A stretch of DNA of 64,000 bases from Zhihengliuella salsuginis (GTDB taxonomy: Bacteria; Actinomycetota; Actinomycetes; Actinomycetales; Micrococcaceae): contig NZ_BMXK01000001.1 of the NCBI RefSeq assembly GCF_014651715.1, positions 1-64,000 of the forward strand, given 5' to 3'. Both the position numbers and the translations under genes were made by a program. Every line of letters starts with the position of its first letter. Positions within the stretch are counted from its first letter, which is position 1. The notes under the pieces were generated by a model that did no database searches, was not told where the DNA came from, and was given only the letters and a program-made list of their open reading frames with translations. Below, one piece after another: positions 16,760 through 26,193 of the stretch.

Positions 16760-17476
16760 CTAGAGCAGGCCGCCGATGATGCCGGTGACCAGGCCGGTCA
16801 GAGCCTTGAGGACGTCCTGGACGGCGTCGAGGAGGCTGATCTCCACGTCCGGGACCACAGCGCCGGCGTCGCCGAGGGCGCCATCGATGATCTCCTGGAC
16901 GTCGGCCTCCAGCTGGGCCTCGACCGCGGCGTCGATGGAGCCGTTCTCGGTGAGCTCGGCCGTCACGGTCGCCTCGACCAGGTCGCCGACCTGGACCAGG
17001 ATGTCCGCGACGACGCCGATGCTGAGGCTGCCGTCGGCGACGAGGGCCTGAAGCTGCGTGTAGACCTGGGCGACGACCTGGTCGGAAACCTCGGCGGCGA
17101 CCTCGGCGATGGCCTCGGCGTCGAGGTCTGCCGGGATCTCGATCGCGGAGAGGTCCAGGTCGGTGGTGTCCAGCTCCGGCAGCTCGCCGACCGGCAGGTC
17201 CGCCGGCAGCTCGCCCACGGGCAGGTCCGCCGGCAGGTCGGCCGGGAGATCGACCGGCAGGTCTCCGACCGGGAGGTCCGCAGGCAGGTCGCCGAGCGGC
17301 AGGTCGGCGGGGAGGGAGTCCAGTGGCAGGTCGCCGACTGGGAGTCCTCCGACGGGCAGGTCGGCGCCCGGGGCGGTGGGGAGGTCCACGGGGGCGGCGG
17401 AGGCGGCTGCGGCGCCGGTGAAAGTGAGGGAGGCGGCGGCGACGATCGCGGCGCCGGTGCGGGTGAAGTTCTTCAT
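16760..17476 (-). CDS. Secreted protein with DLP pentapeptide-type repeats
   Basis: I do not recognise a family for this 238-residue protein. It has a clear Sec signal peptide (about 1-27, cleavage after ASA). Residues 39-101 are built of short DLPxx/GDLPVG-like units, with Asp-Leu-Pro recurring every four to seven residues. Residues 102-238 are an acidic, Ala/Val/Asp-rich helical region ending in a hydrophobic tail (LLDAVQDVLKALTGLVTGIIGGLL-like, about 215-238). No cysteines or anchor motif are seen. The repeat region could form an extended surface stalk, with the hydrophobic end holding it to the envelope. It has its own terminator. Function unknown. Confidence 0.75.
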   Translation of the reverse strand: MKNFTRTGAAIVAAASLTFTGAAAASAAPVDLPTAPGADLPVGGLPVGDLPLDSLPADLPLGDLPADLPVGDLPVDLPADLPADLPVGELPADLPVGELPELDTTDLDLSAIEIPADLDAEAIAEVAAEVSDQVVAQVYTQLQALVADGSLSIGVVADILVQVGDLVEATVTAELTENGSIDAAVEAQLEADVQEIIDGALGDAGAVVPDVEISLLDAVQDVLKALTGLVTGIIGGLL

Positions 17477-17662
17477 ACTTTTGCTCCTTCGCGTCGGTCG
17501 CCGGTCCCGGTGACCGACGACTGCCCGACCACGCTATGGGCTACTGACTAGTACGAATAGAGGTTGAATCAAATTTAATTTGGTCGCTTCTTCGAGTTCG
17601 CGGAGCGTTTCCCGGACTGTCATTTATTTGTGACACGAATGGTCCGTTCGTTGGCTGATCGA

Positions 17663-18754
17663 CTATTCGGAGAGGATCTCGGCGGCATCGTCGACCGTGT
17701 CGACCAGGTGTACGTGCCGCTCCATGGGCCGCCCGGCGGCGAGTGCGTGTAGCAGTGCCCAGGCGGGGAAACGCTCTGTCCAATACTCCCGGCCGACCAG
17801 GACCATGGGGGCGACCGTCTCTTCGGAGGCGTAGTAGTTCTCGCACGCGTCCTGGAAGATCTCCTGCACGGTCCCGCCGGCGCCGGGCAGGAAGACGATC
17901 CCGCGGTTGCAGATCTGCAGCAGGATCGCCTCGCGCAGCGCGTTCCGGAAGTATTTCGCGATCGCCGTGGCGAAGAGATTGGGCGGCTCGTGCCCGTAGT
18001 GCCACGTCGGGATGCCCAGCGATTCGCCGGCTGCCTCCGCGACCGCCGGATCGCTCAGGACCCGGCGGGCCGCGCCCGCCCAGGCGTCCACGGACGGCTT
18101 GAACGACGGCGCCGCCGCCACGACTCCCAGCGCCTCGCGCACCCGGTCCTCGCCCAGGCCGCTGAGACGGGCCCCGAGGTTGGCCGCCTCCATCGCGCCG
18201 GGACCGCCGCCCGTGGCGACCGTCAGCGACTGGCCGAGGCGGAAGCCGAGCCGGGCAGCGTCGTCGTACGGGCCGGATCCGCGGGTGGCCGCATGGCCGC
18301 CCATGACGCCGACGAGTGCCCGCCCGGCACTCCATTCGTCGAGGGCGGCGTCCACGGAGTAGTCGTGCAGGGAGCGGGCCATGGTCGAGCGCGGCCCGCG
18401 GGCCGTCTGCTGCCACGCGAACGCGCGGCCGTCGAGGCTGTCCTCGTAGACGGGGGCGTCGTAGAGCTCGTCCGCGGTGTAGAGGGACGGCCGGTGCACG
18501 TCGACGGGTGCGCTGTCGACACGGGGCAGGATCAGGGCCCCGCGGCGGGCGTGCTCCGCGGCCGCCGCGGGCTCCAGCTCGCAGCCGGCGAACGTCGTCC
18601 TGGCGGTGTTGCAGCGCGCCAGTGCGCCGGTGTGCGCGCGCAGGTCGAGGCCGAGCAGGCGCCAGCCGGTCAGGTCGGTCGTGCCGCCGGCGAGACGGCG
18701 GTTCAGGTCGGCGAGGGCGTCGACGGCGACGAAGCGTCCGCGGGCGGGTTTCAT
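17663..18754 (-). CDS. LOG-family nucleotide 5'-monophosphate nucleosidase (PpnN-like)
   Basis: This 363-residue protein carries the two LOG motifs: GGGPGAMEAAN (182-192) and PGAGGTVQE (290-298), here with Ala where PGGxGT is usual. LOG enzymes cleave nucleoside monophosphates to base and ribose 5-phosphate. The extra N-terminal part of about 130 residues makes it the long, PpnN-like type rather than the short cytokinin-activating type. It stands alone. The 186 bases downstream and 296 upstream hold nothing I can assign. Confidence 0.82.
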   Translation of the reverse strand: MKPARGRFVAVDALADLNRRLAGGTTDLTGWRLLGLDLRAHTGALARCNTARTTFAGCELEPAAAAEHARRGALILPRVDSAPVDVHRPSLYTADELYDAPVYEDSLDGRAFAWQQTARGPRSTMARSLHDYSVDAALDEWSAGRALVGVMGGHAATRGSGPYDDAARLGFRLGQSLTVATGGGPGAMEAANLGARLSGLGEDRVREALGVVAAAPSFKPSVDAWAGAARRVLSDPAVAEAAGESLGIPTWHYGHEPPNLFATAIAKYFRNALREAILLQICNRGIVFLPGAGGTVQEIFQDACENYYASEETVAPMVLVGREYWTERFPAWALLHALAAGRPMERHVHLVDTVDDAAEILSE

Positions 18755-19050
18755 GGCATGTCCTGACAGTCGAATTCGAACCGGTTTGTCCGTGTGATAG
18801 AACTGTTAAAGCGTCAGGCGGAGCAAAGTCACGGAACATATCAATCACGCAACGATGGATTCACCGCAACGTGTGACCCGCCTGAACACTTTCTGAGAGC
18901 GTACCCATCGCCGACGGCCCGCGATCGGCGTGATTCGGGGAATGTCGAGTTTGGTCCACTCGTCATCCACAAGTGAAACGCTTCACATCAAGTGTCCACA
19001 GGCTGTCGTTCTCCCTGAAACGGGCCTCCCGCGTCCCCTACGCTGGTCCC

Positions 19051-20355
19051 ATGCGCTCACTCAAGCGGGCAGCCTTCGCTGTCATGACGACCGCCGCACT
19101 CGCGGCGGCCTCTGTCGTGCCCGCGCATGCCGCTCCGCCGGTGGAGGCGGCCCCGACCCCGCTCGTTTCGAGTGTCCTCCCGGCCGTGCACAGCATGACC
19201 CAGGAGGATTCCGTGGATTCCCAGACGTCGAGCGAGTCGGGTGTCCGCGTCGCCACCTACAACGCCTCGCTGTTCGGCGGGGCCGAGGGCGAATTGATCG
19301 GCGACCTGGTCAGCCCCAACAACTCGCAGGCCCAAGCGGTGGCCGAGGTCATCCAGCGCACGGCCCCGGACGTCCTGCTCGTCAACGAGTTCGACTATGA
19401 CGCCGAGAAGACGGCCGCCAGTCTCTTCCGCGACAACTACCTGGCCGTCTCGCAGAACGACCAGCCGGCACAGGACTACCCGTACATGTACGTGGCGCCC
19501 TCGAACACGGGCGTCCAGACGGGAGCCGACCTGAACCAGGACGGCACGGTCGGCGGCCCCGACGACGCCTTCGGGTACGGCGAGTTCGAGGGGCAGTACG
19601 GCATGGTCCTGTACTCCAAGTACCCGATCCTCACCGACGAGGTGCGCACGTTCCAGAAGTTCCTCTGGAGCGACATGCCGGAGAGCAACCTGCCCACGGA
19701 CTACTACGGGGAACTCATCAGCGGGGTCCTGCGCCTGAGCAGCAAGTCGCATTGGGACGTCCCCATCGACGTCGACGGCCGCACCGTCCACATGCTGGCC
19801 GCCCACCCGACGCCCCCGGCGTTCGACGGCGCCGAGCAGCGCAACGCGCGCCGCAACCACGACGAGATCCGCTTCTTCGCCGACTACATCTCCGGCGGCG
19901 AGGCCTCCGCCTACATCTACGACGACGCCGGCGTCAGGGGCGGCCTGGCCGAGGGGGAGGACTTCGTCGTCCTCGGAGACCTCAACGCCGACCCGCAGCG
20001 CGGCGACTCCTACGACAACGCGGTGATGAGCCTGCTCTCCCACGAGAGCATCACCGACCCGGAGCCGTCCTCGCGCGGTCCGGTCGCGAACGGGCGGCCG
20101 ACCATCGGCTCCTTCCTCCAGCGCGGCGCGCCGCAGTCCGAGGGCTACCGCTCGCGCACCCTGCGCACCGCCGACTTCGGCGGATCCACCGGTGCGCTCC
20201 GCGTCGACTACGTGCTCCCGTCCAAGACGCTCGGCGTGAACGACGCCGGCGTCTTCTGGCCCGCGCCCAACCAGCCAGGCGCCGATCTCATCGGCATGAA
20301 CCCCGTCCGCAGCAGCGACCACCGGCTCGTGTGGGTCGACCTCGAGACGCGCTAG
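19051..20355 (+). CDS. Secreted endonuclease/exonuclease/phosphatase-family protein
   Basis: This 434-residue protein starts with a signal peptide (about 1-27, cleavage at AHA). The rest has the DNase I-like fold, with VATYNASLF, LLVNEFDYD, AAHPTPP, VVLGDLNADP and the closing SSDHRLVWVDLE, which carry the expected Asn, Glu, His, Asp-Asn and His catalytic residues. Such secreted proteins hydrolyse phosphodiesters or phosphomonoesters; DNA, phospholipid or inositol phosphate are all possible. TACGCT lies seven bases before the ATG with no ribosome site between, so the mRNA may be leaderless. Confidence 0.85.
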   Translation: MRSLKRAAFAVMTTAALAAASVVPAHAAPPVEAAPTPLVSSVLPAVHSMTQEDSVDSQTSSESGVRVATYNASLFGGAEGELIGDLVSPNNSQAQAVAEVIQRTAPDVLLVNEFDYDAEKTAASLFRDNYLAVSQNDQPAQDYPYMYVAPSNTGVQTGADLNQDGTVGGPDDAFGYGEFEGQYGMVLYSKYPILTDEVRTFQKFLWSDMPESNLPTDYYGELISGVLRLSSKSHWDVPIDVDGRTVHMLAAHPTPPAFDGAEQRNARRNHDEIRFFADYISGGEASAYIYDDAGVRGGLAEGEDFVVLGDLNADPQRGDSYDNAVMSLLSHESITDPEPSSRGPVANGRPTIGSFLQRGAPQSEGYRSRTLRTADFGGSTGALRVDYVLPSKTLGVNDAGVFWPAPNQPGADLIGMNPVRSSDHRLVWVDLETR

Positions 20356-20398
20356 CGAGCCGGTGCCGATCTTCGGCCGGCTGCCCTAGAGTGGCCTT

Positions 20399-21196
20399 GT
20401 GAAGGAAAAGCTCCCCGACGTCGTCCTCGGTCCCGACGGCAAGCCCGTCGCCGGCCTGCAGGGCGCCATCATGAAAGCCCTCGGCGTCCAGCGCCCCCTC
20501 GTCATCAAGTACCTCGAGTACCTGCGCCGCAAGCACCCGGGTGCGAGCGCGCACGAGCTCGGACGCATCGTCGAACGCGACTACCGCGTCGCCGTCACGG
20601 GAAGCGGCGCCGCCGTCGGCGCCACCGCCGCAGTCCCCGGGATCGGCACGGTCACCTCGCTCGGACTGTCGGCGGCGGCCACCGTCGGCTTCCTGGAGGC
20701 CAGCGCCCTCTACGCCCAATCGCTCGCCGAGCTGCACGGCATCACCGTCGAGGACCCGGCCAAGGCGCGCGTCCTGGTGATGGCGGTCGTCATGGGAGAC
20801 GAGGGGTCCTCCATGATCTCCGCGCTCACCCACCAGGCCGCCGGCCGCGGCGCCGGACCGGTCCAGGGCTGGGGCTCCGTCTTCGGGGCCTCCAGCCAGC
20901 GGGGCCTCTGGGGCGGGATCGCGGCCAAGATGCAGAAGCGGTTCCTGCGCAAGGTTCTCGCCACCCAGGGCGCCTCCACGGTCGGGCGTCTCGTGCCCTT
21001 CGGCGTGGGCGCGGCCATCGGCGGCGTCGGCAACCACCTGCTCAGCAAGAAGGTCATCGAGGCCTCCCGGCTGGCCTTCGGAGCGCTCCCGGAGACGATC
21101 CCCGCGGAGGTCGCCGACGGCCAGCTGACCAGCCGGGCCATCGAGGACGTCGAGCGCGAGCTGGAAGCCGAGCGCCGACGTCGCACGGGCGAATAG
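20399..21196 (+). CDS. Hydrophobic hypothetical protein
   Basis: I do not recognise this 265-residue protein. A hydrophobic glycine-rich hairpin (about 68-100, GSGAAVGATAAVPGIGTVTS) and a second one near 200-220 (PFGVGAAIGGVGNHLL) could insert in a membrane. The C-terminus is a charged helix (VERELEAERRRR). The layout recalls EcsC-like proteins, but that is a weak link. The GTG at 20399 follows TAGAGT by six bases with no ribosome site, suggesting a leaderless mRNA. It lies between a secreted nuclease-fold gene and a glycerophosphodiesterase. Confidence 0.65.
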   Translation: MKEKLPDVVLGPDGKPVAGLQGAIMKALGVQRPLVIKYLEYLRRKHPGASAHELGRIVERDYRVAVTGSGAAVGATAAVPGIGTVTSLGLSAAATVGFLEASALYAQSLAELHGITVEDPAKARVLVMAVVMGDEGSSMISALTHQAAGRGAGPVQGWGSVFGASSQRGLWGGIAAKMQKRFLRKVLATQGASTVGRLVPFGVGAAIGGVGNHLLSKKVIEASRLAFGALPETIPAEVADGQLTSRAIEDVERELEAERRRRTGE

Positions 21197-21288
21197 GCGC
21201 CGGCGCGCGCCCAGAACTCACGCGACGTTCGCCCCGACTTCACGTGCGCTTCGGGCGGCGACGGCGCCGGTGAACGTACCGTAGGAGC

Positions 21289-22152
21289 ATGTACACGGTA
21301 TATGCGCACCGCGGCTCCAGCGGAACGTACCCGGAGCACACCCGGGCGGCCTACCTGCATGCCCTCGCCGAGGGGGCCGACGGGGTCGAATGCGACGTGC
21401 ATCTGAGCGCCGACGAGGTGCCCGTCTGCTTCCACGACTCCTCCGTGGAGCGGACGTCCAACGGGTCGGGGTCCGTGGCGTCGAAGACGCTCTCCCAGTT
21501 GCGCCGGCTCGATGTCGTCTCCTGGAAGGGCGTGCGGATCCCGGAGCAGTACGGGGCCGCCAGCCAGCAGGTCGTCACTCTCGAGGAGCTGATCGACCTC
21601 ATGCGGCGCGCCCGGCGCGAGGTCGGGCTCGCGATCGAGCTCAAGCACCCGAGCCCGTTCGGCCGGCGCCTCGAGGAGTCCGTGCTGACCGTGCTGATGC
21701 GCAACGGCTGGGACCCGGAGACGTCCCGCATCGGCAACATCAAGGTGTCGCTGATGAGCTTCGACCCGGACGCGATCGACTACCTGCTCGACACCGTCCC
21801 CGGCTACCACCTGTGCCAGCTGATCTCCGTTCTCGACGACGAGAAGGCGCGCGGGCTCGGGCTCATCACGCGCAATGCCGTGCGGTACCTGATGCGCCGC
21901 GTCCACCAGGGCGCCCTGAAGCACCTCGACGCCGGAGCGGCGGGGATCGCGGGGCCGGGCGTGGCCTACGCGCGCCAGCATCCCGACGTCGTCCGCCGGT
22001 GGGTGGGGCGCGGGCTGCGGGCCCGCGTCTGGACGGTCAACACCGAGGAGGACGCCGAGTTCCTGGCGTCCCTGGGGGTCACCGAGTTCACCTCCGACGT
22101 GCCGGGGCGGATCAAGCACTTCCTGGCCAATAAACTGGAGGCATGCGCCTAG
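21289..22152 (+). CDS. Glycerophosphodiester phosphodiesterase
   Basis: This 287-residue GDPD enzyme hydrolyses glycerophosphodiesters to glycerol 3-phosphate and an alcohol. The TIM-barrel marks are AHRG (catalytic His7), PEHT (Glu16), GVECDVHLS (Glu34, Asp36) and CFHD (second catalytic His49). The closing part LRARVWTVN and VTEFTSDVPG are also typical. There is no signal peptide, so it acts in the cytoplasm. Its 3' end overlaps the azlC start by ten bases. Confidence 0.92.
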   Translation: MYTVYAHRGSSGTYPEHTRAAYLHALAEGADGVECDVHLSADEVPVCFHDSSVERTSNGSGSVASKTLSQLRRLDVVSWKGVRIPEQYGAASQQVVTLEELIDLMRRARREVGLAIELKHPSPFGRRLEESVLTVLMRNGWDPETSRIGNIKVSLMSFDPDAIDYLLDTVPGYHLCQLISVLDDEKARGLGLITRNAVRYLMRRVHQGALKHLDAGAAGIAGPGVAYARQHPDVVRRWVGRGLRARVWTVNTEEDAEFLASLGVTEFTSDVPGRIKHFLANKLEACA

Positions 22153-22874
22153 AGTCCCCCACGCCCGCGGTCCGGATCGCACTTTCGGTCTCTGTCGCGA
22201 CAGGCCTGTACGGGATCTCCTTCGGGGCCCTCTCCGTCGCGGCCGGCCTGAACCTGTGGCAGACCATTGCGCTCAGCGCACTGATGTTCACCGGCGGCAG
22301 CCAGTTCGCATTCATCGGCGTGCTCGCCGGCGGCGGTGCCGGGCTCGCCGCGTTCGGCGCCGCCACACTCCTCGGCGTGCGCAACGCGATCTACGGGATG
22401 CAGATGAACGTGATGCTGCGCCCGCGCCGCGCGCGCCGCTTCCTCGCCGCGCACGTGACCATCGACGAATCGATCGCGGTCGCCGCCGGCCAGAGCGAGT
22501 TGACCGAGGCCAAGCGCGGATTCTGGTGGGCCGGACTCGGCGTCTTCGCCCTGTGGAACGTGTTCACCGTCCTCGGCGCGGTCCTGGGCGACGCGCTGGG
22601 CGACCCCGCGGTCTGGGGGCTTGACGGCGCCGCCGTCGCAGCATTCCTCGCGTTGCTGTGGCCGCGGCTGAAGAGCAGGGACCCGGTCGCCCTCGCCGTC
22701 GTGGCCGCGGTCGTCACGATCATCACCATCCCGGTGGTCCCGTCCGGGGTGCCCATCATGATCGCCGCGGTCGTCGCCGGTCTCTGGGGATGGCTCGGTT
22801 CGGGGCGCTCGGCGCCGGCGGGGGATGCCGCGCCCGGGACCTCCGAGACGGAAACCGAGGGGGAGCGCGCATGA
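22143..22874 (+). CDS. azlC: AzlC-family branched-chain amino acid exporter, large subunit
   Basis: This 243-residue membrane protein has about seven helices and the AzlC/YgaZ signatures SFGALSVAAGL, FTGGSQFAFIGVL and GVRNAIYGMQMN. With the small AzlD subunit it exports branched-chain amino acids. Its start overlaps the glycerophosphodiesterase gene and its stop overlaps azlD (ATGA), so the three are probably co-transcribed. The C-terminal tail is acidic and low in complexity. Confidence 0.92.
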   Translation: MRLESPTPAVRIALSVSVATGLYGISFGALSVAAGLNLWQTIALSALMFTGGSQFAFIGVLAGGGAGLAAFGAATLLGVRNAIYGMQMNVMLRPRRARRFLAAHVTIDESIAVAAGQSELTEAKRGFWWAGLGVFALWNVFTVLGAVLGDALGDPAVWGLDGAAVAAFLALLWPRLKSRDPVALAVVAAVVTIITIPVVPSGVPIMIAAVVAGLWGWLGSGRSAPAGDAAPGTSETETEGERA

Positions 22875-23194
22875 GCGGGGAAACGAGCCTGTGGATCTGG
22901 GTGCTGGCGGCCTGCGCGGCGGCCTACTGCATCAAACTCGTCGGGTACCTCGTGCCCGCGAAGGTGCTCGACAACCCGCGCATCGTGCACGTCGCCGGCG
23001 CGGTCACGATCGGGCTGCTGGCGTCGCTGACCGCGGTGAACACCTTCGCCTCGGGAGCGGAGATCGCCTTCGACGCACGCGTCGGCGCCCTGATCGCGGC
23101 GGGAATCGCACTGCTCCTGCGTGCGCCGTTCCTCGTCGTCGTCATCGTCGGCGCGGCCGCGGCGGCCGGCCTGCGGCTGCTCGGCATCGGCTGA
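22871..23194 (+). CDS. azlD: AzlD-family exporter, small subunit
   Basis: This 107-residue protein has four membrane helices and typical AzlD stretches (YCIKLVGYLVP and LLLRAPFLVVVIVGAAAAAGLR). It is the partner of AzlC. The ATG overlaps the azlC stop by four bases. Confidence 0.9.
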   Translation: MSGETSLWIWVLAACAAAYCIKLVGYLVPAKVLDNPRIVHVAGAVTIGLLASLTAVNTFASGAEIAFDARVGALIAAGIALLLRAPFLVVVIVGAAAAAGLRLLGIG

Positions 23195-23397
23195 CCGCCG
23201 GTACCCGTCCGGGGAGAACCGGCCGGAATCTCCGATTCCCGTGGTTTATGTCACATGTCTTTCACGTTTTGGGGTTAGGCTCGATGTGAGCCCGATCACC
23301 ACCGCAGGTGTCCCGGGTGCAGACCCCCTCCATCACGGGGTCGCTGCGGCTCGATTCGTCGGGGCGCGGTGGATCGACTCGACCTACAGGAGAAGCC

Positions 23398-25095
23398 ATG
23401 ACCATGGATGGCCCGAACACCACCGGCTCGCGCCGCCCGCGGCGCCGGCTCGCGGCACTGACCGCGACACTCGCGATCGGCGCCCTGGCCCTCTCGGCGT
23501 GCGCCGAGAGCCAGCGCGAAGACGATGGCGGAGGCGGCGGAGACAGCGACGTCGACTCGACGTTCATCTTCGCGGCGTCTTCGGACCCGCAGTCACTCGA
23601 TCCGGCGTTCGCCTCCGACGGCGAGTCGTTCAGGGTCTCCCGCCAGATCTTCGAGGGGCTCGTCGGCGTCGAGTCCGGCACACCCGACCCCGAGCCGCTG
23701 CTCGCCGAGTCGTGGGATCAGTCGGAGGACGGGCTGAGCTACACGTTCGACCTCAAGGAGGGCGTCACCTTCCACGACGGAACCGAGTTCAACGCGGAGG
23801 CCGTGTGTGCGAACTTCGACCGCTGGTTCAACTTCGAGGGGATCCAGCAGGCCGAGTCGGTCGGCTACTACTACAACGCCCTGTTCAAGGGGTACGCGGA
23901 CAGCCCGGAGAACGCGGTCTACGAGGCGTGCTCCGCCGACGACGAGCTGACCGCGACGGTGACGCTGGCGAAGCCGTTCGCCGGCTTCATCGCCTCGCTG
24001 TCGCTGCCGGCGTTCGCGATGCAGTCCCCGACCGCGATGGAGGAATTCGGCGCGGACGACATCTCCGGCACCGAAGAGGCCCCCGTCCTCTCCGAGTACG
24101 CCACCGGGCACCCGGTCGGCACCGGCCCCTTCAAGTTCGAGTCCTGGCAGACCGGCCAGCAGATCGAGCTGAGCGCCTACGAGGACTACTGGGGTGAACA
24201 GGGCCAGGTGCAGGAGATCATCTTCCGCGTCATCGACGACCCGACCACCCGCCGCCAGAGTCTCGAAGCCGGCGACATCGACGGGTACGACCTCGTGGCC
24301 CCGGCCGATACCGCATCGCTGAAGGACAAGGGCTTCAACGTCATGGCCCGCGACCCGTTCACGATCCTCTACCTCGGCTTCAACCACAAGATCGAGGAGC
24401 TCTCCGACCCGCTGGTCCGCCAGGCGATCGCGCACGCGATCGACAAGGAGGCCCTCGTCGCGCAAACCCTGCCCGAGGGCACCGAGACGGCCACGCAGTT
24501 CATCCCGGACTCCGTCAACGGGTACAACGACGACGTGACCGAGTACGAGTACGACCCTGAGAAGGCCAAGGACCTGCTGGCGGAGGCCGGCTATGAAGAC
24601 GGCTTCGAGCTCGACTTCAACTACCCGACGGGCGTCTCCCGTCCGTACATGCCGACCCCGGAGCAGGTCTTCTCCAACATCTCGGCCCAGCTCGAGGAGG
24701 TCGGCATCACGGTCTCGCCGCAGCCGAACAAGTGGAGCCCGGACTACCTGGACCGCATCCAGGGCGGCGCCGACCACGGCATCCACCTGCTGGGCTGGAC
24801 GGGCGACTACAACGACACCGACAACTTCGTCGGCGTCTTCTTCGGCGGCCAGAAGCCGGAGTTCGGGTTCGAGAACAAGGAGCTCTTCGACAAGCTCGCC
24901 GAAGCACGCAAGATTCCGGACGTCGAGGAGCAGACGCCGCTCTACGAGGAGATCAACGCGGACATCGCCGAGTTCCTGCCGGCGATCCCGCTGGCCCACC
25001 CGGCACCGTCGCTCGGCTTCAGCCCGCGCGTCGAGTCCTACCCCGTCAGCCCGGTGAACGACGAGGTCTTCAACGAGATCGTCCTGTCCGAATAA
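23398..25095 (+). CDS. Peptide-type ABC transporter substrate-binding lipoprotein
   Basis: This 565-residue protein is a class C (DppA/OppA, SBP_bac_5) binding lipoprotein. The lipobox LSAC puts the lipidated Cys at 35, followed by a Gly/Asp-rich linker. Family marks are SSDPQSLDPAFASDGESFRV (about 62-81), VTFHDGTEFNAEAV and FNHKIEELSDPLVRQAIAHA-like sequence. It delivers di- or oligopeptides, or similar solutes, to the two permeases downstream. AGGAG precedes the ATG. No ATPase gene follows; the likely one is at 36286-37995. Confidence 0.92.
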   Translation: MTMDGPNTTGSRRPRRRLAALTATLAIGALALSACAESQREDDGGGGGDSDVDSTFIFAASSDPQSLDPAFASDGESFRVSRQIFEGLVGVESGTPDPEPLLAESWDQSEDGLSYTFDLKEGVTFHDGTEFNAEAVCANFDRWFNFEGIQQAESVGYYYNALFKGYADSPENAVYEACSADDELTATVTLAKPFAGFIASLSLPAFAMQSPTAMEEFGADDISGTEEAPVLSEYATGHPVGTGPFKFESWQTGQQIELSAYEDYWGEQGQVQEIIFRVIDDPTTRRQSLEAGDIDGYDLVAPADTASLKDKGFNVMARDPFTILYLGFNHKIEELSDPLVRQAIAHAIDKEALVAQTLPEGTETATQFIPDSVNGYNDDVTEYEYDPEKAKDLLAEAGYEDGFELDFNYPTGVSRPYMPTPEQVFSNISAQLEEVGITVSPQPNKWSPDYLDRIQGGADHGIHLLGWTGDYNDTDNFVGVFFGGQKPEFGFENKELFDKLAEARKIPDVEEQTPLYEEINADIAEFLPAIPLAHPAPSLGFSPRVESYPVSPVNDEVFNEIVLSE

Positions 25096-25188
25096 GCGCG
25101 GTCCCCGCGCGGGAGGTGAGAGCACGACGGCGGCCGCGCGCCGCCGTCGTGCCCGCGCTCCCGACCAACTCATCTGGAGAGGACACCC

Positions 25189-26193
25189 GTGCTCCGTACG
25201 ATCGGCCATCGGCTCGCGCTGCTGGTTCCCACACTCTTCGGCCTGTCGCTGTTGCTGTTCCTGTGGGTGCGCAGCCTGCCCGGCGGGCCCGCAACCGCAC
25301 TCCTCGGCGACAAGGCCACCCCGCAGGCGGTGGCGCGCATCAACGAGCTGTACGGCTTCGACAAGCCGTTCATCGAGCAGTACGCGACCTACATGGGCAA
25401 GCTGCTCAGCGGCGACTTCGGCGTCAGCCTGCGCACGGGCCGGCCCGTGCTCGACGAGTTCGCCACGCGCTTCCCGGCCACCCTGGAGCTGACGGCGATC
25501 GCGCTGGTGTTCGCCGTCGGTCTCGGCATCCCGCTCGGCTACTGGGCGGCGAAGCACGTCGGGCGCTGGCAGGACCAGCTCTCGGTGTTCCTCTCGCTCG
25601 GCGGGGTGGTGGTGCCCGTGTTCTTCCTGGCGTTCATCCTCAAGTGGATCTTCGCGATCCGTCTGGGCTGGTTCCCGACCGACGGCCGCCAGGACCCCCG
25701 GATCGACGCCACCCACTACACCGACTTCTACCTGCTCGACGGCCTGATGACCCAGGAGTGGGACGCCGCGTGGGACGCGTTCATGCACCTGGTCCTGCCG
25801 GGCATCGCGCTCGGCACCATCCCGCTGGCGATCATCGTGCGCATCACGCGGGCCTCGGTGCTCGAGGTCGTGAACGCCGACTACGTGCGCACCGCCCGCG
25901 CCAAGGGCATCGGCGCGAACCTGATCCGCAACCGGTTCGTGCTGCGCAACGCGATGCTGCCGGTGACCACCACGATCGGCCTGCAGCTCGGCCTGCTCAT
26001 CTCCGGAGCCGTGCTGACGGAGACGGTGTTCGCGTTCAACGGGATCGGCCGGTTCCTGCGCGATGCGATCTTCTATCTCGACTATCCGGTCCTGCAGGGC
26101 TTCATCATCTTCATCGCGGTGATCTACTCGCTGATCAACCTGCTGGTGGACGTGTCCTACAACCTGATCGACCCGAGGGTGCGTGTGCAATGA
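25189..26193 (+). CDS. Peptide-type ABC permease, DppB-like
   Basis: This 334-residue subunit has six membrane helices and the binding-protein-dependent EAA loop (RTARAKGIGANLIRNRFVLRN, about 240-260, contacting the ATPase). The N-terminal pattern RLALLVPTLFGLSLLLFLW is typical of DppB/OppB. The GTG start (25189) follows GGAGAGGA. Its stop overlaps the next permease start by four bases. A 93-base gap separates it from the binding-protein gene. Confidence 0.92.
   Translation: MLRTIGHRLALLVPTLFGLSLLLFLWVRSLPGGPATALLGDKATPQAVARINELYGFDKPFIEQYATYMGKLLSGDFGVSLRTGRPVLDEFATRFPATLELTAIALVFAVGLGIPLGYWAAKHVGRWQDQLSVFLSLGGVVVPVFFLAFILKWIFAIRLGWFPTDGRQDPRIDATHYTDFYLLDGLMTQEWDAAWDAFMHLVLPGIALGTIPLAIIVRITRASVLEVVNADYVRTARAKGIGANLIRNRFVLRNAMLPVTTTIGLQLGLLISGAVLTETVFAFNGIGRFLRDAIFYLDYPVLQGFIIFIAVIYSLINLLVDVSYNLIDPRVRVQ

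Noticed and set aside
18794-18976. Small open frame before the secreted endonuclease-like gene
   Set aside because: No ribosome site, no codon bias and no recognisable motif. The AT-richer DNA looks like a promoter region.
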